DNA of 64,000 bases from Fervidobacterium gondwanense DSM 13020 (GTDB lineage: Bacteria > Thermotogota > Thermotogae > Thermotogales > Fervidobacteriaceae), in assembly GCF_900143265.1 (NCBI RefSeq), contig NZ_FRDJ01000001.1:248001-312000 (forward strand), written 5' to 3'. Positions 1-8,383 of the stretch are shown here, piece by piece. The notes beneath the pieces are model-generated. The model was given only the letters and a program-made list of their open reading frames with translations. It was not told where the DNA came from and did not search any database. The translations under genes were made by a program, and so were the position numbers. Numbering within the stretch: position 1 is the first letter of the stretch; each line of letters opens with the position of its first letter.

Positions 1-26
1 GTGACTTCTCCGACAACTTCGTTCAC
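1..26 (-). CDS. Start of a minus-strand gene cut by the window edge
   Basis: Only the first eight codons are inside the window. They read GTG AAC GAA GTT GTC GGA GAA GTC, giving MNEVVGEV. A clear ribosome-binding site, GGAGGTG (35-41 on the plus strand as CACCTCC), lies 8 bases upstream of the GTG. It sits downstream of the BMP-type binding protein gene but beyond that gene's terminator. BMP operons usually continue with an ABC ATPase and permeases, so such a gene is a reasonable guess, but eight residues do not identify it. Confidence 0.4.
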
Positions 27-106
27 TATACGTCCACCTCCAAATCGTTATAAACATATCCGCTTTTCCGCTTTGACAAGCCAGCTTACAATCTGGCAAC
101 TGACTT

Positions 107-132
107 ATCAAAACGGGGGCATCCCGCCCCCG
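107..132 (-). terminator. Rho-independent terminator of the BMP gene
   Basis: Perfect 7-bp stem CGGGGGC (114-120) and GCCCCCG (126-132) with a 5-base loop. Reading the minus strand, it is followed by TTTTG, so it terminates transcription coming from the gene at 170-1270. A second weaker hairpin, GCCAG/CTGGC (80-97), lies just beyond it. Confidence 0.8.
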
Positions 133-169
133 GAAGATCAAAACTCGTCAAGCTTTAAAAACACGAAGA

Positions 170-1270
170 TTATTTTGGAAGCTTTACGCCCTTTACTGTA
201 AATGCCTTGAGCGCATCTTCTGAATCTGGAACTACTACTTTACCTTCTATAATGAGCTGCTTCAGGTAATCGAGTTCTTTTAATACATTTGGTGCAAGTT
301 TATCAACAATTTCCTTTGTGTATTTCATTTCTGACATCCTTACGCCTTGTTCCTTAAGGCCGAGATTCTTAACTCCACCTTTGAACTGGCCTGTGAATGC
401 CCACTTGACACCGTAGTATCCTGCCATGTCAACACCCTTCATCGCGCTTGTAAGAACAACTCCTGGTGCCATGTAGTCTTGGTCAACGTCAACACCGATT
501 GCGTAGTAAAGAGATTTACCTGCCAATGCATATTTCTTTATGTTTTCTAAGCCTTTACCTGCGAGTTTTTCTGATCTTTCCTTTGCTGCTTCGATAACAC
601 CATTACCGCAAGCTCCAGCTGCTGCAAAAATTATGTCAGCACCTTGTGAGAATTGTGAAACAGCGAGGTCTTTACCCTTCTTTGGATCGCTGAATTCATT
701 TGTGTAACCTCTTAAAATAGTTATTTTCTTTCCTTTGAGATCTGTGTAAGCCTTTATACCTGCTTCGTAACCGTATCTGAATCTTTCAACTGGAGGAATA
801 GCAATACCGCCTATGAAACCTACTTTTCCTGTTCTTGTCATCGCAGCTGCTATGTATCCAACTAAGAACGCTGATTCTTGTTCTTTGAAGAGGAAGTTGA
901 TAACGTTTGGAAGTTCTTTATCAAACGCTATATCGATTCCCGCAAAGTATACTGTTGGATACTGTTGTGCTACTTTCATGAGTGCATCTGTCATCATGAA
1001 TCCAACTGCGAATACTATACCACCATCTTTTTCTTTCATAACTTCTTCCGCTGCTTTTGTAAGGTTTGGTATGTAGTCTGACTGTTCTTGGGACATGATA
1101 ACCTTTGATTCAACCTTGAGTTCTTTCGCTGCCCTTTCGATACCGGCCCACGTGCCGTCGTTGAAAGACTTGTCGCCAAGTCCGCCCGTGTCAGTAACCA
1201 TAATAGCTTTGAATGAGAATCCAAGTGTCAGAACAACTGCCAAAAGTGCGAAAACCAAAAGTTTCTTCAT
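170..1270 (-). CDS. BMP family (Med/PnrA-like) ABC transporter substrate-binding protein
   Basis: 366 aa. Residues 1-19 form a signal peptide (MKKLLVFALLAVVL...). There is no lipobox cysteine, so the mature protein is free in the periplasm-like space or held by its signal. The mature part starts with the family motif DTGGLGDKSFND (about 27-38) and contains the two lobes of a periplasmic binding protein, with AAGACGNG near 225 and VDVDQD near 265. BMP/PnrA proteins usually bind nucleosides for an ABC importer; the ligand here is inferred from the family only. The ATG at 1270 is chosen because GGAGGGAGAG precedes it and the signal peptide begins there. The start overlaps the stop of the upstream membrane protein as ATGA, so the two are translationally coupled. 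Confidence 0.9.
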   Translation of the reverse strand: MKKLLVFALLAVVLTLGFSFKAIMVTDTGGLGDKSFNDGTWAGIERAAKELKVESKVIMSQEQSDYIPNLTKAAEEVMKEKDGGIVFAVGFMMTDALMKVAQQYPTVYFAGIDIAFDKELPNVINFLFKEQESAFLVGYIAAAMTRTGKVGFIGGIAIPPVERFRYGYEAGIKAYTDLKGKKITILRGYTNEFSDPKKGKDLAVSQFSQGADIIFAAAGACGNGVIEAAKERSEKLAGKGLENIKKYALAGKSLYYAIGVDVDQDYMAPGVVLTSAMKGVDMAGYYGVKWAFTGQFKGGVKNLGLKEQGVRMSEMKYTKEIVDKLAPNVLKELDYLKQLIIEGKVVVPDSEDALKAFTVKGVKLPK

Positions 1271-3147
1271 ACTCTCTCCCTCCTCCTTAGGATGTGGTTT
1301 TTGTACAGCCAGTAAATACCGAAACCTAATGACACTGCAAGAATGTATGGAACTAACCAATTAACATACATACTTATCGATGGTACACCAACTTGGATAA
1401 ATACTGTTTGTGTCTTTAACAACGTTAGCAGAGAAACTGCTACAGAGCCTATAAGTGGTACGAAAGCTTCCTCCCTTTTGAGTGCTGTTAAGAATAGTGC
1501 CAAAGCCAAGAGTATTGAAGCGGATAAGCCATAAAAGACTTTGTAAGTAGGAAGCAGCACGTACGAGGACTTCTTTGTTTTCGCAACAGTGTCAACCAAC
1601 ATCTTTGCGTGCGAACTTTGGAAATTCGACTCGATGAAATCTATGATGTAATTTCTGAAACCATCAGAGCCAACTGATGCGAATTTTGCAAAATCTTTTT
1701 CGAAAGCTCTTAAAAGTTTCTGCACTTTGGAAAATCTCTTCGATTCGAAGTATATGAAGTCTTCGATTTCCTTTTTGTGATCCTTTTCATCCGCTCCTAT
1801 ACTTTTTGCATATTGAATCCTTTTTTCAAAATTCTCTGGTACGAACAATTCTTCTGGGAGGTCAAAAGTGTCTATTTCCAAATCGCTTAACAGCGTACTG
1901 AACTTCGATACAGATTCGTTTACAATCGTATTATAATCTTTGAGTCTTATTTTTATAACAGAAAGGTCATCTTTGAAGATATCTTCAATTAAACTTCGGT
2001 AAAATGGCGAGTTTTCAAATTGTTCTTGCATCAATAAATCTCTTGTTGCAAACGATGGAATGAAAAGAACAACACCAAGAGCGAGGGAAAAAACAAAATA
2101 TACGTATTCCTTCTTGACTAAGAAATAGAAGAGAGAGAAAAATATGGCAATGGCAAGTACAATTCCATATATCATTCCATCGACTGTCGACTGAATGCTG
2201 AAGAACGTTCCTATGTATACAGTTTCAGCTGAAATCATTAATAAGAGAGGAATTTTTACGTTCTTGAATCCAAAGTACCAAACCAAGAATAATATAATGT
2301 ATGCAACCCATCTAAGCCAGAGATAATTAGCCTTGACAGGTGTTAGGCGAACAAATTCTTTCGCAATCTCATTTTTCAGACCAGCTATCAAACCAAATGT
2401 GCTTCTAAAAATTGTTCCACGTGTTCGCATTATCAGTGTTTCCGGGTCAAACTGTTCTGAATTTTGCTGAGCCTCGGTTATTATCTCTGAAATGCTCTTA
2501 ATTACTTCTGGTTCTTTGATAAGTAAAGCTATAACTTCCTCTTCTTCACCATTGTAGACTGGAGTATAAACGTAATCGCCGATTACGTTCTTTCTCAATT
2601 TTTGGAGTTCCTCAGGAATATGTTCTAAATTAATATCCGCACCAAACAAGTACGCTGAAAGATCCTGCGCGTAATTTCCAAAAGCTCCAACTATTCTGAA
2701 TTGATAATCATTAAAGAAGTCGTTGAAAATTGGGGAACTCTTTATCAATTCACTATCAAACTTTCTGTTGTTAAGTTTTGCTTCCCAGTAGGCAAGAAAC
2801 ATCGCTTTTGCTAACTTTTCCTCATCTGAAGATGCATTTTCGAATGGTTTCAAAGCTTCCAAGTAATCTCCTGTCTTTTTCGTTGTTTCGGTCTTTTCTT
2901 TGGAACCTACGAAATATATTTTGAAGAACCTGTAGAGAGGTAGATCTAAATTCACCAAAGAAGAGGTTTCTTTGTAATAATCAGAACTAACTGAAAGGTA
3001 CGACTTGTAAATCTCTGCTGCCTTCGAAATATCAAGTGCGAAGTTGAGATTTGCGAGTGAAACAAGTATCAGCAATGACACAAAAATAACGTAGGAAAAT
3101 CTTAGTGAGACTCCTTTACAAGCTCTCTTTTCAAATCCTTCTTTCAC
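1267..3147 (-). CDS. Unrecognised multi-pass membrane protein coupled to BMP protein
   Basis: 626 aa, not assigned to a known family. An N-terminal hydrophobic segment (about 17-37) looks like a signal or anchor. A mostly polar region of about 220 residues follows, then four hydrophobic helices (about 265-355). A second polar helical domain rich in Lys/Glu (about 360-515) comes next, and then three more helices up to the C-terminus, which ends in RRRERV. Two soluble domains between membrane bundles suggest a sensor, transporter accessory or ligand-presenting protein. The start is GTG at 3147 with GGAAGGTG upstream. Its stop overlaps the ATG of the BMP-type binding protein, so the two are expected to be made together. 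A role in the same uptake system is inferred from coupling alone. Confidence 0.75.
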   Translation of the reverse strand: MKEGFEKRACKGVSLRFSYVIFVSLLILVSLANLNFALDISKAAEIYKSYLSVSSDYYKETSSLVNLDLPLYRFFKIYFVGSKEKTETTKKTGDYLEALKPFENASSDEEKLAKAMFLAYWEAKLNNRKFDSELIKSSPIFNDFFNDYQFRIVGAFGNYAQDLSAYLFGADINLEHIPEELQKLRKNVIGDYVYTPVYNGEEEEVIALLIKEPEVIKSISEIITEAQQNSEQFDPETLIMRTRGTIFRSTFGLIAGLKNEIAKEFVRLTPVKANYLWLRWVAYIILFLVWYFGFKNVKIPLLLMISAETVYIGTFFSIQSTVDGMIYGIVLAIAIFFSLFYFLVKKEYVYFVFSLALGVVLFIPSFATRDLLMQEQFENSPFYRSLIEDIFKDDLSVIKIRLKDYNTIVNESVSKFSTLLSDLEIDTFDLPEELFVPENFEKRIQYAKSIGADEKDHKKEIEDFIYFESKRFSKVQKLLRAFEKDFAKFASVGSDGFRNYIIDFIESNFQSSHAKMLVDTVAKTKKSSYVLLPTYKVFYGLSASILLALALFLTALKREEAFVPLIGSVAVSLLTLLKTQTVFIQVGVPSISMYVNWLVPYILAVSLGFGIYWLYKNHILRRRERV

Positions 3148-3208
3148 TACCTACACCTTCCTTTTCTATGTATTAAATTTCATATTTTGTTCGGCTGTTA
3201 GCTCAACG

Positions 3209-3238
3209 ATTATATTATATCACATATGTTCTTTTCAA
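3209..3238 (-). promoter_or_regulatory. Promoter for the membrane protein-BMP operon
   Basis: On the minus strand TTGAAA (3233-3238) is followed after 18 bases by TATAAT (3209-3214). A second overlapping TATAAT occupies 3214-3219. Expected start of transcription is near 3202, giving a leader of about 55 bases to the GTG at 3147. Confidence 0.55.
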
Positions 3239-3257
3239 GTTAACTATTTACGTGATT

Positions 3258-3266
3258 TGTTATAAT
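3258..3266 (+). promoter_or_regulatory. Extended -10 box facing no gene
   Basis: TGtTATAAT on the plus strand, with no open reading frame of useful length behind it. It would start a transcript near 3273 that runs into the hairpin terminator at 3351-3368. See the candidate small RNA. Confidence 0.4.
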
Positions 3267-3272
3267 GAGTAG

Positions 3273-3378
3273 TAATGTATAGGTGAAATATCGAGCTTTT
3301 TGCAAATATAAGTTCAAAAACAGTAAAAAATCAATTTCCTCTAAAAATAATGGGGGCATGTGCCCCCAAACTTTTAAT
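3273..3378 (+). ncRNA. Candidate small RNA between promoter-like box and terminator
   Basis: About 105 bases of AT-rich sequence lie between an extended -10 element (3258-3266) and a strong palindromic terminator (3351-3368) that has T-rich sequence on both sides. No ribosome-binding site plus reading frame is visible: the ATG near 3274 stops after two codons. The 3' end would be antisense to the tail of the ferredoxin transcript. The promoter call rests on one motif, so this is a hypothesis. The hairpin is fully explained as the ferredoxin terminator as well. Confidence 0.3.
3343..3375. terminator. Bidirectional terminator downstream of ferredoxin
   Basis: Near-perfect palindrome TGGGGGCA..TGCCCCCA at 3351-3368. 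On the minus strand it is followed by TTATTTTTAG, so it ends the ferredoxin transcript. On the plus strand it is followed by AACTTTTAATTTT. Confidence 0.85.
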
Positions 3379-3403
3379 TTTCCGTCTTCGTTGTGTTTAA
3401 AAC

Positions 3404-3589
<186 letters not shown>

Positions 3590-3617
3590 TTAGCACCTCC
3601 TTTTCAAAATCAAAAGT

Positions 3618-3645
3618 ATTATAGCACAACTTTTTCTATTGGCAA
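3618..3645 (-). promoter_or_regulatory. Ferredoxin promoter
   Basis: Minus strand: TTGCCA (3640-3645), 16-base spacer, then TATAAT (3618-3623) preceded by TGc, an extended -10. Transcription would start near 3611, about 25 bases before the ATG. Confidence 0.6.
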
Positions 3646-3688
3646 ATGGTACTCATTACTCTACAAATTAAACACATAAAGAAAACGC

Positions 3689-5020
3689 TTACGAAGATGC
3701 ATTTCCCGCCTTCTTTTGGAGTTCAATTTCGATTAACTTCATGTGGCCAATCAATCTTTTATCTTCTTGCATTTTCTCTTCGATATTTTTCACAGCACTT
3801 ATAACCGCAGGGTGACTCTTGGAGAAAATTTCACCAACTTTTCTAGTCGACATACCGAATTTCCTCACCATCAAGTACATGCACAGCTGTCTAGCCATTG
3901 CAGTTTTCTTGTCTCTTGAATTCGAAACTAACTCTTCCTTGCTTACACCGAATATTTTAGATGCAGCATCTAATATGTCATGGTCTGTACTCCTTGTGTC
4001 CTCGATAAGTACGTCTTTAAGTATAGATTTAGCCGTTGAGACTGTAACCTCTCCATACATGCTCTTGTAAGCAATTAATTTGACAACGGCACCTTTCAAT
4101 ATTCTTATGCTTCCTTTTAGATGTCTTGCCACGTATTCAAGAACCTCATCTGGTACATCAGCTTTTTCTTCATCAACAATTTTCTTCGATATTTTGTACA
4201 TGGCTTCTTGCGATGGGGTCTTGATTTGAACAACTATTCCCATTTGGAAGCGTGAGATAACCCTGTCTTGGAATTCTTTGAGTTCTTTTGGAGATCTATC
4301 TGAGCAGACTATAATCTGTTTTCCTGATTCGTACAGAGTATTAAACGTGTGGAAGAGTTCTATCTGAACTCCTTTTTTTCCAGCAAGGAACTGAATATCG
4401 TCTATGACAAGTACGTCTATTTTTTTTCTATATCTCTCCCTAAATTCTTCCATGTTTCCTGTCTTCAGCTTTGTCACAAGTTCGTTCATAAAGCTTTCGC
4501 TTGTGAGATATGCATATCTCAGATCAGGGTTGTTTGAAAGCAAGTAATTGCCATAGGCCTGCACAAGGTGTGTCTTCCCCATCCCCGCCTCACTATGTAT
4601 AAATATCGGGTTGTAAGTCCCAGGTTTTTTCGCAGCTTCGAGCAATACATTATATGCAAATTGGTTGAATTCATCGACAACAAAGTTGTCAAAAGTGTAT
4701 TTTGGATTGAGCGGTGTTATCAAAACTGGTTTTTTTCTGACAAGTGCTACGTTGTCAGAAACAATCTCAGAGTTGTCAGAAAGGCTTATCGGTGCGTCAA
4801 CTATTTCATACGTTGCACCGGGACCAAGTACCTCACCGACAACTTTTCTCAATATCTTATCGAACTTTTTTTCGATATATCCTTTAATAAAGAGATTGCC
4901 CACCTCAAAAACAACGTGGTTCTCTTCTATTCTTTTGACAGAAAAATCAATAAACCAGTGTTCCCATTGCTGTCTGCTGACTTTTTCTTTTAACAAGGAG
5001 AGCAATTTTTCTTTGTTCAT
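3689..5020 (-). CDS. dnaA: Chromosomal replication initiator DnaA
   Basis: 443 aa AAA+ ATPase that binds DnaA boxes and opens the replication origin. Domain I (about 1-80) starts MNKEKLLSLLKEKVSRQQWEHWF. The linker is short. Domain III starts near YTFDNFVV (about 108) and has Walker A GMGKTH (near 147-152), Walker B VLVIDDIQFL and the sensor/arginine-finger region ISRFQMG. The C-terminal DNA-binding domain has the helix-turn-helix signature, here in the divergent form IFSKSHPAVISAV rather than the usual DHSTV. The ATG is preceded by GAGGTG. It lies directly upstream of ferredoxin, as I recall for T. maritima (TM0926/TM0927). dnaN is not adjacent. Confidence 0.97.
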   Translation of the reverse strand: MNKEKLLSLLKEKVSRQQWEHWFIDFSVKRIEENHVVFEVGNLFIKGYIEKKFDKILRKVVGEVLGPGATYEIVDAPISLSDNSEIVSDNVALVRKKPVLITPLNPKYTFDNFVVDEFNQFAYNVLLEAAKKPGTYNPIFIHSEAGMGKTHLVQAYGNYLLSNNPDLRYAYLTSESFMNELVTKLKTGNMEEFRERYRKKIDVLVIDDIQFLAGKKGVQIELFHTFNTLYESGKQIIVCSDRSPKELKEFQDRVISRFQMGIVVQIKTPSQEAMYKISKKIVDEEKADVPDEVLEYVARHLKGSIRILKGAVVKLIAYKSMYGEVTVSTAKSILKDVLIEDTRSTDHDILDAASKIFGVSKEELVSNSRDKKTAMARQLCMYLMVRKFGMSTRKVGEIFSKSHPAVISAVKNIEEKMQEDKRLIGHMKLIEIELQKKAGNASS

Positions 5021-5395
5021 AAAAACACCTCGAAGATTACATAAATTTAACTCATCAAAATGTATAAGGATGGGGCATTGAGTATTATCTCACAGGTGCG
5101 TGTTAAAATTCAAGACAAATTTTATGTTAACATATGAATGATATCTTCCTAATGAAAATGCCATATGACAATGTATTACGATTTTGTTTAACGCAGCTAA
5201 CTATATATGCTCCATCTTATCCGTATTGATATTTTGCAAATAGAAAATTAAACATAAAATGTTTCTATTTTCCGTTAGAGGGATTCATTCGCAGACGAAC
5301 TCTTGATTATGCTCAAGTATGCAATTGTATGCTCTGCTTTGCCTGACTTTATATCGTAAATCGAATACGCTATAATTATCTAAGGGGTGGGGTGT
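5021..5395. other. Divergent intergenic region dnaA / M55 peptidase
   Basis: 375 bases, AT-rich. It carries the possible dnaA promoter (5084-5113) and, on the plus strand, TATAAT at 5371-5376 followed by the ribosome-binding site AAGGGGTGG (5382-5390) of the peptidase gene. I looked for DnaA boxes (TTATNCACA or the Thermotoga 12-mer AAACCTACCACC) and found none. The closest string is TTATCTCACA at 5085, which has an inserted base. I see no hairpin terminator or RNA gene. Confidence 0.5.
5084..5113 (-). promoter_or_regulatory. Possible dnaA promoter
   Basis: Minus strand: TTGAAT (5108-5113), 18-base spacer, GATAAT (5084-5089). The predicted start near 5077 gives a leader of roughly 57 bases. 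Confidence 0.4.
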
Positions 5396-6223
5396 ATGAA
5401 AAGGATTTATATCTCTTTCGATTTCGAAGGACTTGCTGGTATAACAAGCTGGAGCGATGTCGATAAGAGGAGCCCTGATTACAAGAGAAAAGAAATGCTA
5501 ACTCAATTACGCGCATTTTTAAGTGGGCTTGGTGACTGTGAGATAACGCTTGTAGATTCTCATGCCAGTGGTGACAACATCCCTTGGGAAATAACAGATG
5601 AGTTTCCAAATGTAAATCTTGTAAGTGGTGGTATTAGACCTTACTATATGATGTACGGAATTGATAGTTCTTTTGATTTTGCCGTTTTCTTCGGCTATCA
5701 CGCCGGAATTGGAACGTTGAATGCAAATATGGATCACACTTATTCAAGTTCTTCCATACACAACATATGGATCAACGGAATAGCGATGAACGAAGCTTTA
5801 ATAAATGCAGCATACGCTGGGCTTTATGGTGTGCCTGTTGGATGTATTGTTGGGGATGACAAAGTTGTTGAGCAAACCAAACCATTGCTGAATAAGACGA
5901 TTTATATTCAAACCAAGACATCTATTGGACGACACAGCGCTATTATGAAGCCTATGAAGAATCTTCTTCAAGAAATAGAAGAAACAGCAAAGGTACTTTC
6001 AAAGAAAGAACGAAGCAACTTTGAGATTTTCACATTCAAATCGCCAGTAGAAATGCTTGTAGAGTTTTCTGACACGCTGAGAGCAGATTTAGTTTCATCA
6101 ATGCCACTTGTGGAAAGGTTAGATGGCAGAAGAGTAAGAATTATGAATGATGACTACAAGGTAATCTTTGAAGCGCTTCTCGCAATGACGTACATATGTG
6201 CTGCTGCTCGAATACTCATTTAA
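5396..6223 (+). CDS. M55 family D-aminopeptidase, DppA-like
   Basis: 275 aa zinc aminopeptidase. The family motif FDFEG (8-12) supplies Asp9 and Glu11. VDSHASGDN (about 59-67) supplies His. FGYHAG (about 104) and MDHTY...SSIHNIW supply further histidines, and NEALINAAYAG supplies the later Glu. This matches the ligands and catalytic His of Bacillus DppA, which releases N-terminal D-amino acids or acts on short peptides. The ATG at 5396 is chosen over the GTG at 5387 because the GTG lies inside the ribosome-binding site AAGGGGTGGGG. There is no signal peptide, so the protein is cytoplasmic. It precedes an acyl-phosphate forming transferase and carbamate kinase on the same strand, which fits amino-acid catabolism. 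Confidence 0.88.
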   Translation: MKRIYISFDFEGLAGITSWSDVDKRSPDYKRKEMLTQLRAFLSGLGDCEITLVDSHASGDNIPWEITDEFPNVNLVSGGIRPYYMMYGIDSSFDFAVFFGYHAGIGTLNANMDHTYSSSSIHNIWINGIAMNEALINAAYAGLYGVPVGCIVGDDKVVEQTKPLLNKTIYIQTKTSIGRHSAIMKPMKNLLQEIEETAKVLSKKERSNFEIFTFKSPVEMLVEFSDTLRADLVSSMPLVERLDGRRVRIMNDDYKVIFEALLAMTYICAAARILI

Positions 6224-6266
6224 CGAAATTATTTGCTAAGACTATACAACTTGGAGGTGTTGTTGA

Positions 6267-7148
6267 ATGCTTAGGAGCCTAAACGACATCATTGAGATGG
6301 CAAAGGGCAAGAATAAGGTAATTGCGATCGCTGGTGCTGAAGACAAAGAAGCTATAAAAGCTGTACATGAAGCTAGTGAGCTCGGCGTTTCCGCACTGTT
6401 GTTTGGTAAGAAGGAGATTATAGAGAAGAACCTGGCAGAAGTCGGCGCCGATTTTCCAATAATAGACTGCAGAACAGACGAGGAATCTTCAAAAGAAGCT
6501 GTGAAAGCTGTTGTCGAAGGAAGAGCGCACATAGTAATGAAAGGGCTCGTAAAGACTTCAACGCTTTTGAAAGCTGTTCTTGACAAAGAATGTGGCTTGA
6601 GAACTGATAGGTTGCTCTCACACGTTGCAGTCGTTGAAGTGCCTGGTGTGAATAGGTTGATCTTCATAACCGATGGCGGAATGGTTATTAAACCAACTTT
6701 GGAGCAGAAAGTTCAAATCATTGAAAATGCAGTTTCAGTGGCAAAAAAACTTGGATACGAGATGCCGAAAGTCGGGCTCATCGCTGCTGTTGAGACTGTA
6801 AACCCAGATATGCCTGAGACACTCGAAGCATCTGTAATTGCGAAGATGAATGAAAGGGGCCAGATTAAGAATTGTAAGATAGATGGGCCTCTCGGAATCG
6901 ACAACGCTTTGAGTGTCTACGCTGCGGAAGTAAAAGGTGTTAAGGGTGATGTTGCGGGACATGCTGATATATTGGTTGTTCCTGATATACACAGCGGAAA
7001 CTTCCTCGGAAAATCCGCTGTATATTTTGCAAACGGCAGAATTGCAGGTATAATAGCTGGAGCCAAAGCACCTGTAATCGTCATATCAAGAGCTGATACA
7101 AGCGATTCAAAGTTTGCTTCCATAGCTCTTGCTATCGCTCTTTCGTGA
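6267..7148 (+). CDS. ptb: Phosphate butyryltransferase-like (Ptb/Pta family) acyltransferase
   Basis: 293 aa, the usual size of phosphate butyryltransferase and close to a minimal phosphotransacetylase domain. The family converts acyl-CoA plus phosphate to acyl-phosphate plus CoA, feeding ATP formation by an acyl kinase. Family features are MKGLVKTSTLL (about 91-101), IFITDGGMVIKP (about 131-142) and, near the end, DGPLGIDNAL and VVPDIHSGNFLGKS. The start ATG follows TTGGAGGTG. It is normally paired with butyrate kinase. Here the next gene, 50 bases on, is carbamate kinase, and no butyrate kinase is in the window. The substrate may be butyryl-, isobutyryl- or another branched acyl-CoA from amino-acid fermentation; this is inferred. 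Confidence 0.85.
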   Translation: MLRSLNDIIEMAKGKNKVIAIAGAEDKEAIKAVHEASELGVSALLFGKKEIIEKNLAEVGADFPIIDCRTDEESSKEAVKAVVEGRAHIVMKGLVKTSTLLKAVLDKECGLRTDRLLSHVAVVEVPGVNRLIFITDGGMVIKPTLEQKVQIIENAVSVAKKLGYEMPKVGLIAAVETVNPDMPETLEASVIAKMNERGQIKNCKIDGPLGIDNALSVYAAEVKGVKGDVAGHADILVVPDIHSGNFLGKSAVYFANGRIAGIIAGAKAPVIVISRADTSDSKFASIALAIALS

Positions 7149-7198
7149 ACTGATATAATAATCTGATTGATAACCACAGAGTACACGGAGGTGTTTCG

Positions 7199-8134
7199 AT
7201 GAAAAAGTTGGCAGTTGTTGCAATAGGTGGTAACGCGGTAAACAGACCTGGTGAAGAAGCTACGGCGGAAAACATGATGAAGAATCTTTCAGAAACGGCG
7301 CACTTCTTGGTGTCGATGTTAGATGAATACGATATCGTAATAACTCATGGCAACGGTCCTCAAGTTGGCAATATACTCGTACAACAAGACCTCGCAAAAC
7401 ATGTTATACCACCATTCCCACTTGACGTTAATGATGCGCAAACACAAGGAAGTCTTGGTTACATGATAGCACTGACATTGGGCAACGAGCTTAGGAAAAA
7501 GAATATCGAAAGGCAGATTGCTGCAGTAGTAACGCAAATCGTTGTTGACAAGAACGACCCAGGTTTCCAAAAACCAAGTAAGCCGGTGGGACCGTTCTAT
7601 TCAAAAGAAGAGGCGGAGAAACTCCATCAAGAGAAAGGATGGATAATGAAAGAGGACGCTGGTCGTGGTTGGAGAAGAGTTGTTCCATCTCCAATTCCTC
7701 TTGATATAGTAGAGAAAGATGTCATAAAAACGTTGGTCGAAAAAGATGTTATCGTCATCGCAGCTGGTGGCGGAGGTATACCAGTCATTCAAGAAAATGG
7801 CGCGCTTAAGGGTGTCGAAGCGGTTATAGACAAAGACAGAGCAAGTGCACTTTTGGCAAAAGAGATCGAAGCGGATATATTGATAATACTTACAGGCGTT
7901 GAAAAGGTATGCGTAAACTTCAAAAAGCCAGATCAAAGAGAACTCGACCATCTGACAGTTGAAGAAGCAAAGAAATATCTTGATGAAGGACAGTTCCCAT
8001 CTGGAAGCATGGGTCCAAAGGTTGAAGCAGCTATCGATTTTGTGACCTCTACAGGTAGAGAATGTCTTATTACCGATATGGCTGTTCTCGATAAGGCTTT
8101 GAAAGGTCTTACAGGAACAAGAATAACAAAATAG
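7199..8134 (+). CDS. arcC: Carbamate kinase
   Basis: 311 aa amino-acid kinase fold enzyme catalysing carbamoyl phosphate + ADP to ATP + carbamate, or the reverse. Seen: N-terminal AIGGNAVNRPGE (about 8-19), THGNGPQVGN (about 49-58), PVGPFYSKEEA, the carbamate-kinase-specific RGWRRVVPSPIP, AAGGGGIPV, and IDKDRASALLA (the conserved Lys-Asp). Ends with GSMGPKVEAA. ATG at 7199 after CACGGAGGTG. It is the last gene before a strong terminator. With the M55 peptidase and Ptb-like enzyme upstream it may form a catabolic unit yielding ATP by substrate-level phosphorylation. arcA and arcB are not in the window. Confidence 0.95.
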   Translation: MKKLAVVAIGGNAVNRPGEEATAENMMKNLSETAHFLVSMLDEYDIVITHGNGPQVGNILVQQDLAKHVIPPFPLDVNDAQTQGSLGYMIALTLGNELRKKNIERQIAAVVTQIVVDKNDPGFQKPSKPVGPFYSKEEAEKLHQEKGWIMKEDAGRGWRRVVPSPIPLDIVEKDVIKTLVEKDVIVIAAGGGGIPVIQENGALKGVEAVIDKDRASALLAKEIEADILIILTGVEKVCVNFKKPDQRELDHLTVEEAKKYLDEGQFPSGSMGPKVEAAIDFVTSTGRECLITDMAVLDKALKGLTGTRITK

Positions 8135-8160
8135 TATGCTTAAGTAGACATTTTACAACT

Positions 8161-8200
8161 AAAAGCAGGGCAGGTTAGCACCTCCCTGCTTTTTTGTTTT
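8161..8200 (+). terminator. Terminator after arcC
   Basis: 10-bp perfect stem AAAAGCAGGG (8161-8170) and CCCTGCTTTT (8184-8193), extended inside by AGG/CCT, followed by TTTTTGTTTTG. The 210 bases beyond it up to rsmH are AT-rich and show only a short dyad, TATACT..AGTATA (8252-8265). Confidence 0.92.
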
Positions 8201-8383
8201 GTTCATCAAAATACCGTTAATCTCAAATGTAAACATTATGTTAAATTATACTATACTTCAGTATATATCTCATAAATGTCTGAAAATAGCATAAATACTA
8301 TATTTTCGAACGTATACTCAAATATATGAAAATTGCAATTTGCACACGATTTGTTCTACAATGTAGATAGGTTTTTTCTAATT

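Noticed and set aside
1-201. 66-codon plus-strand frame at the window start
   Set aside because: It crosses a terminator hairpin and the end of the BMP gene, and has no family resemblance; the minus-strand start at 26 is better supported.
5021-5395. Origin of replication next to dnaA
   Set aside because: No DnaA boxes of either the TTATNCACA or AAACCTACCACC type and no repeated 9-12-mers were seen; dnaN is absent.
8252-8265. Short dyad TATACT..AGTATA upstream of rsmH
   Set aside because: Six bases each side in very AT-rich sequence is expected by chance.
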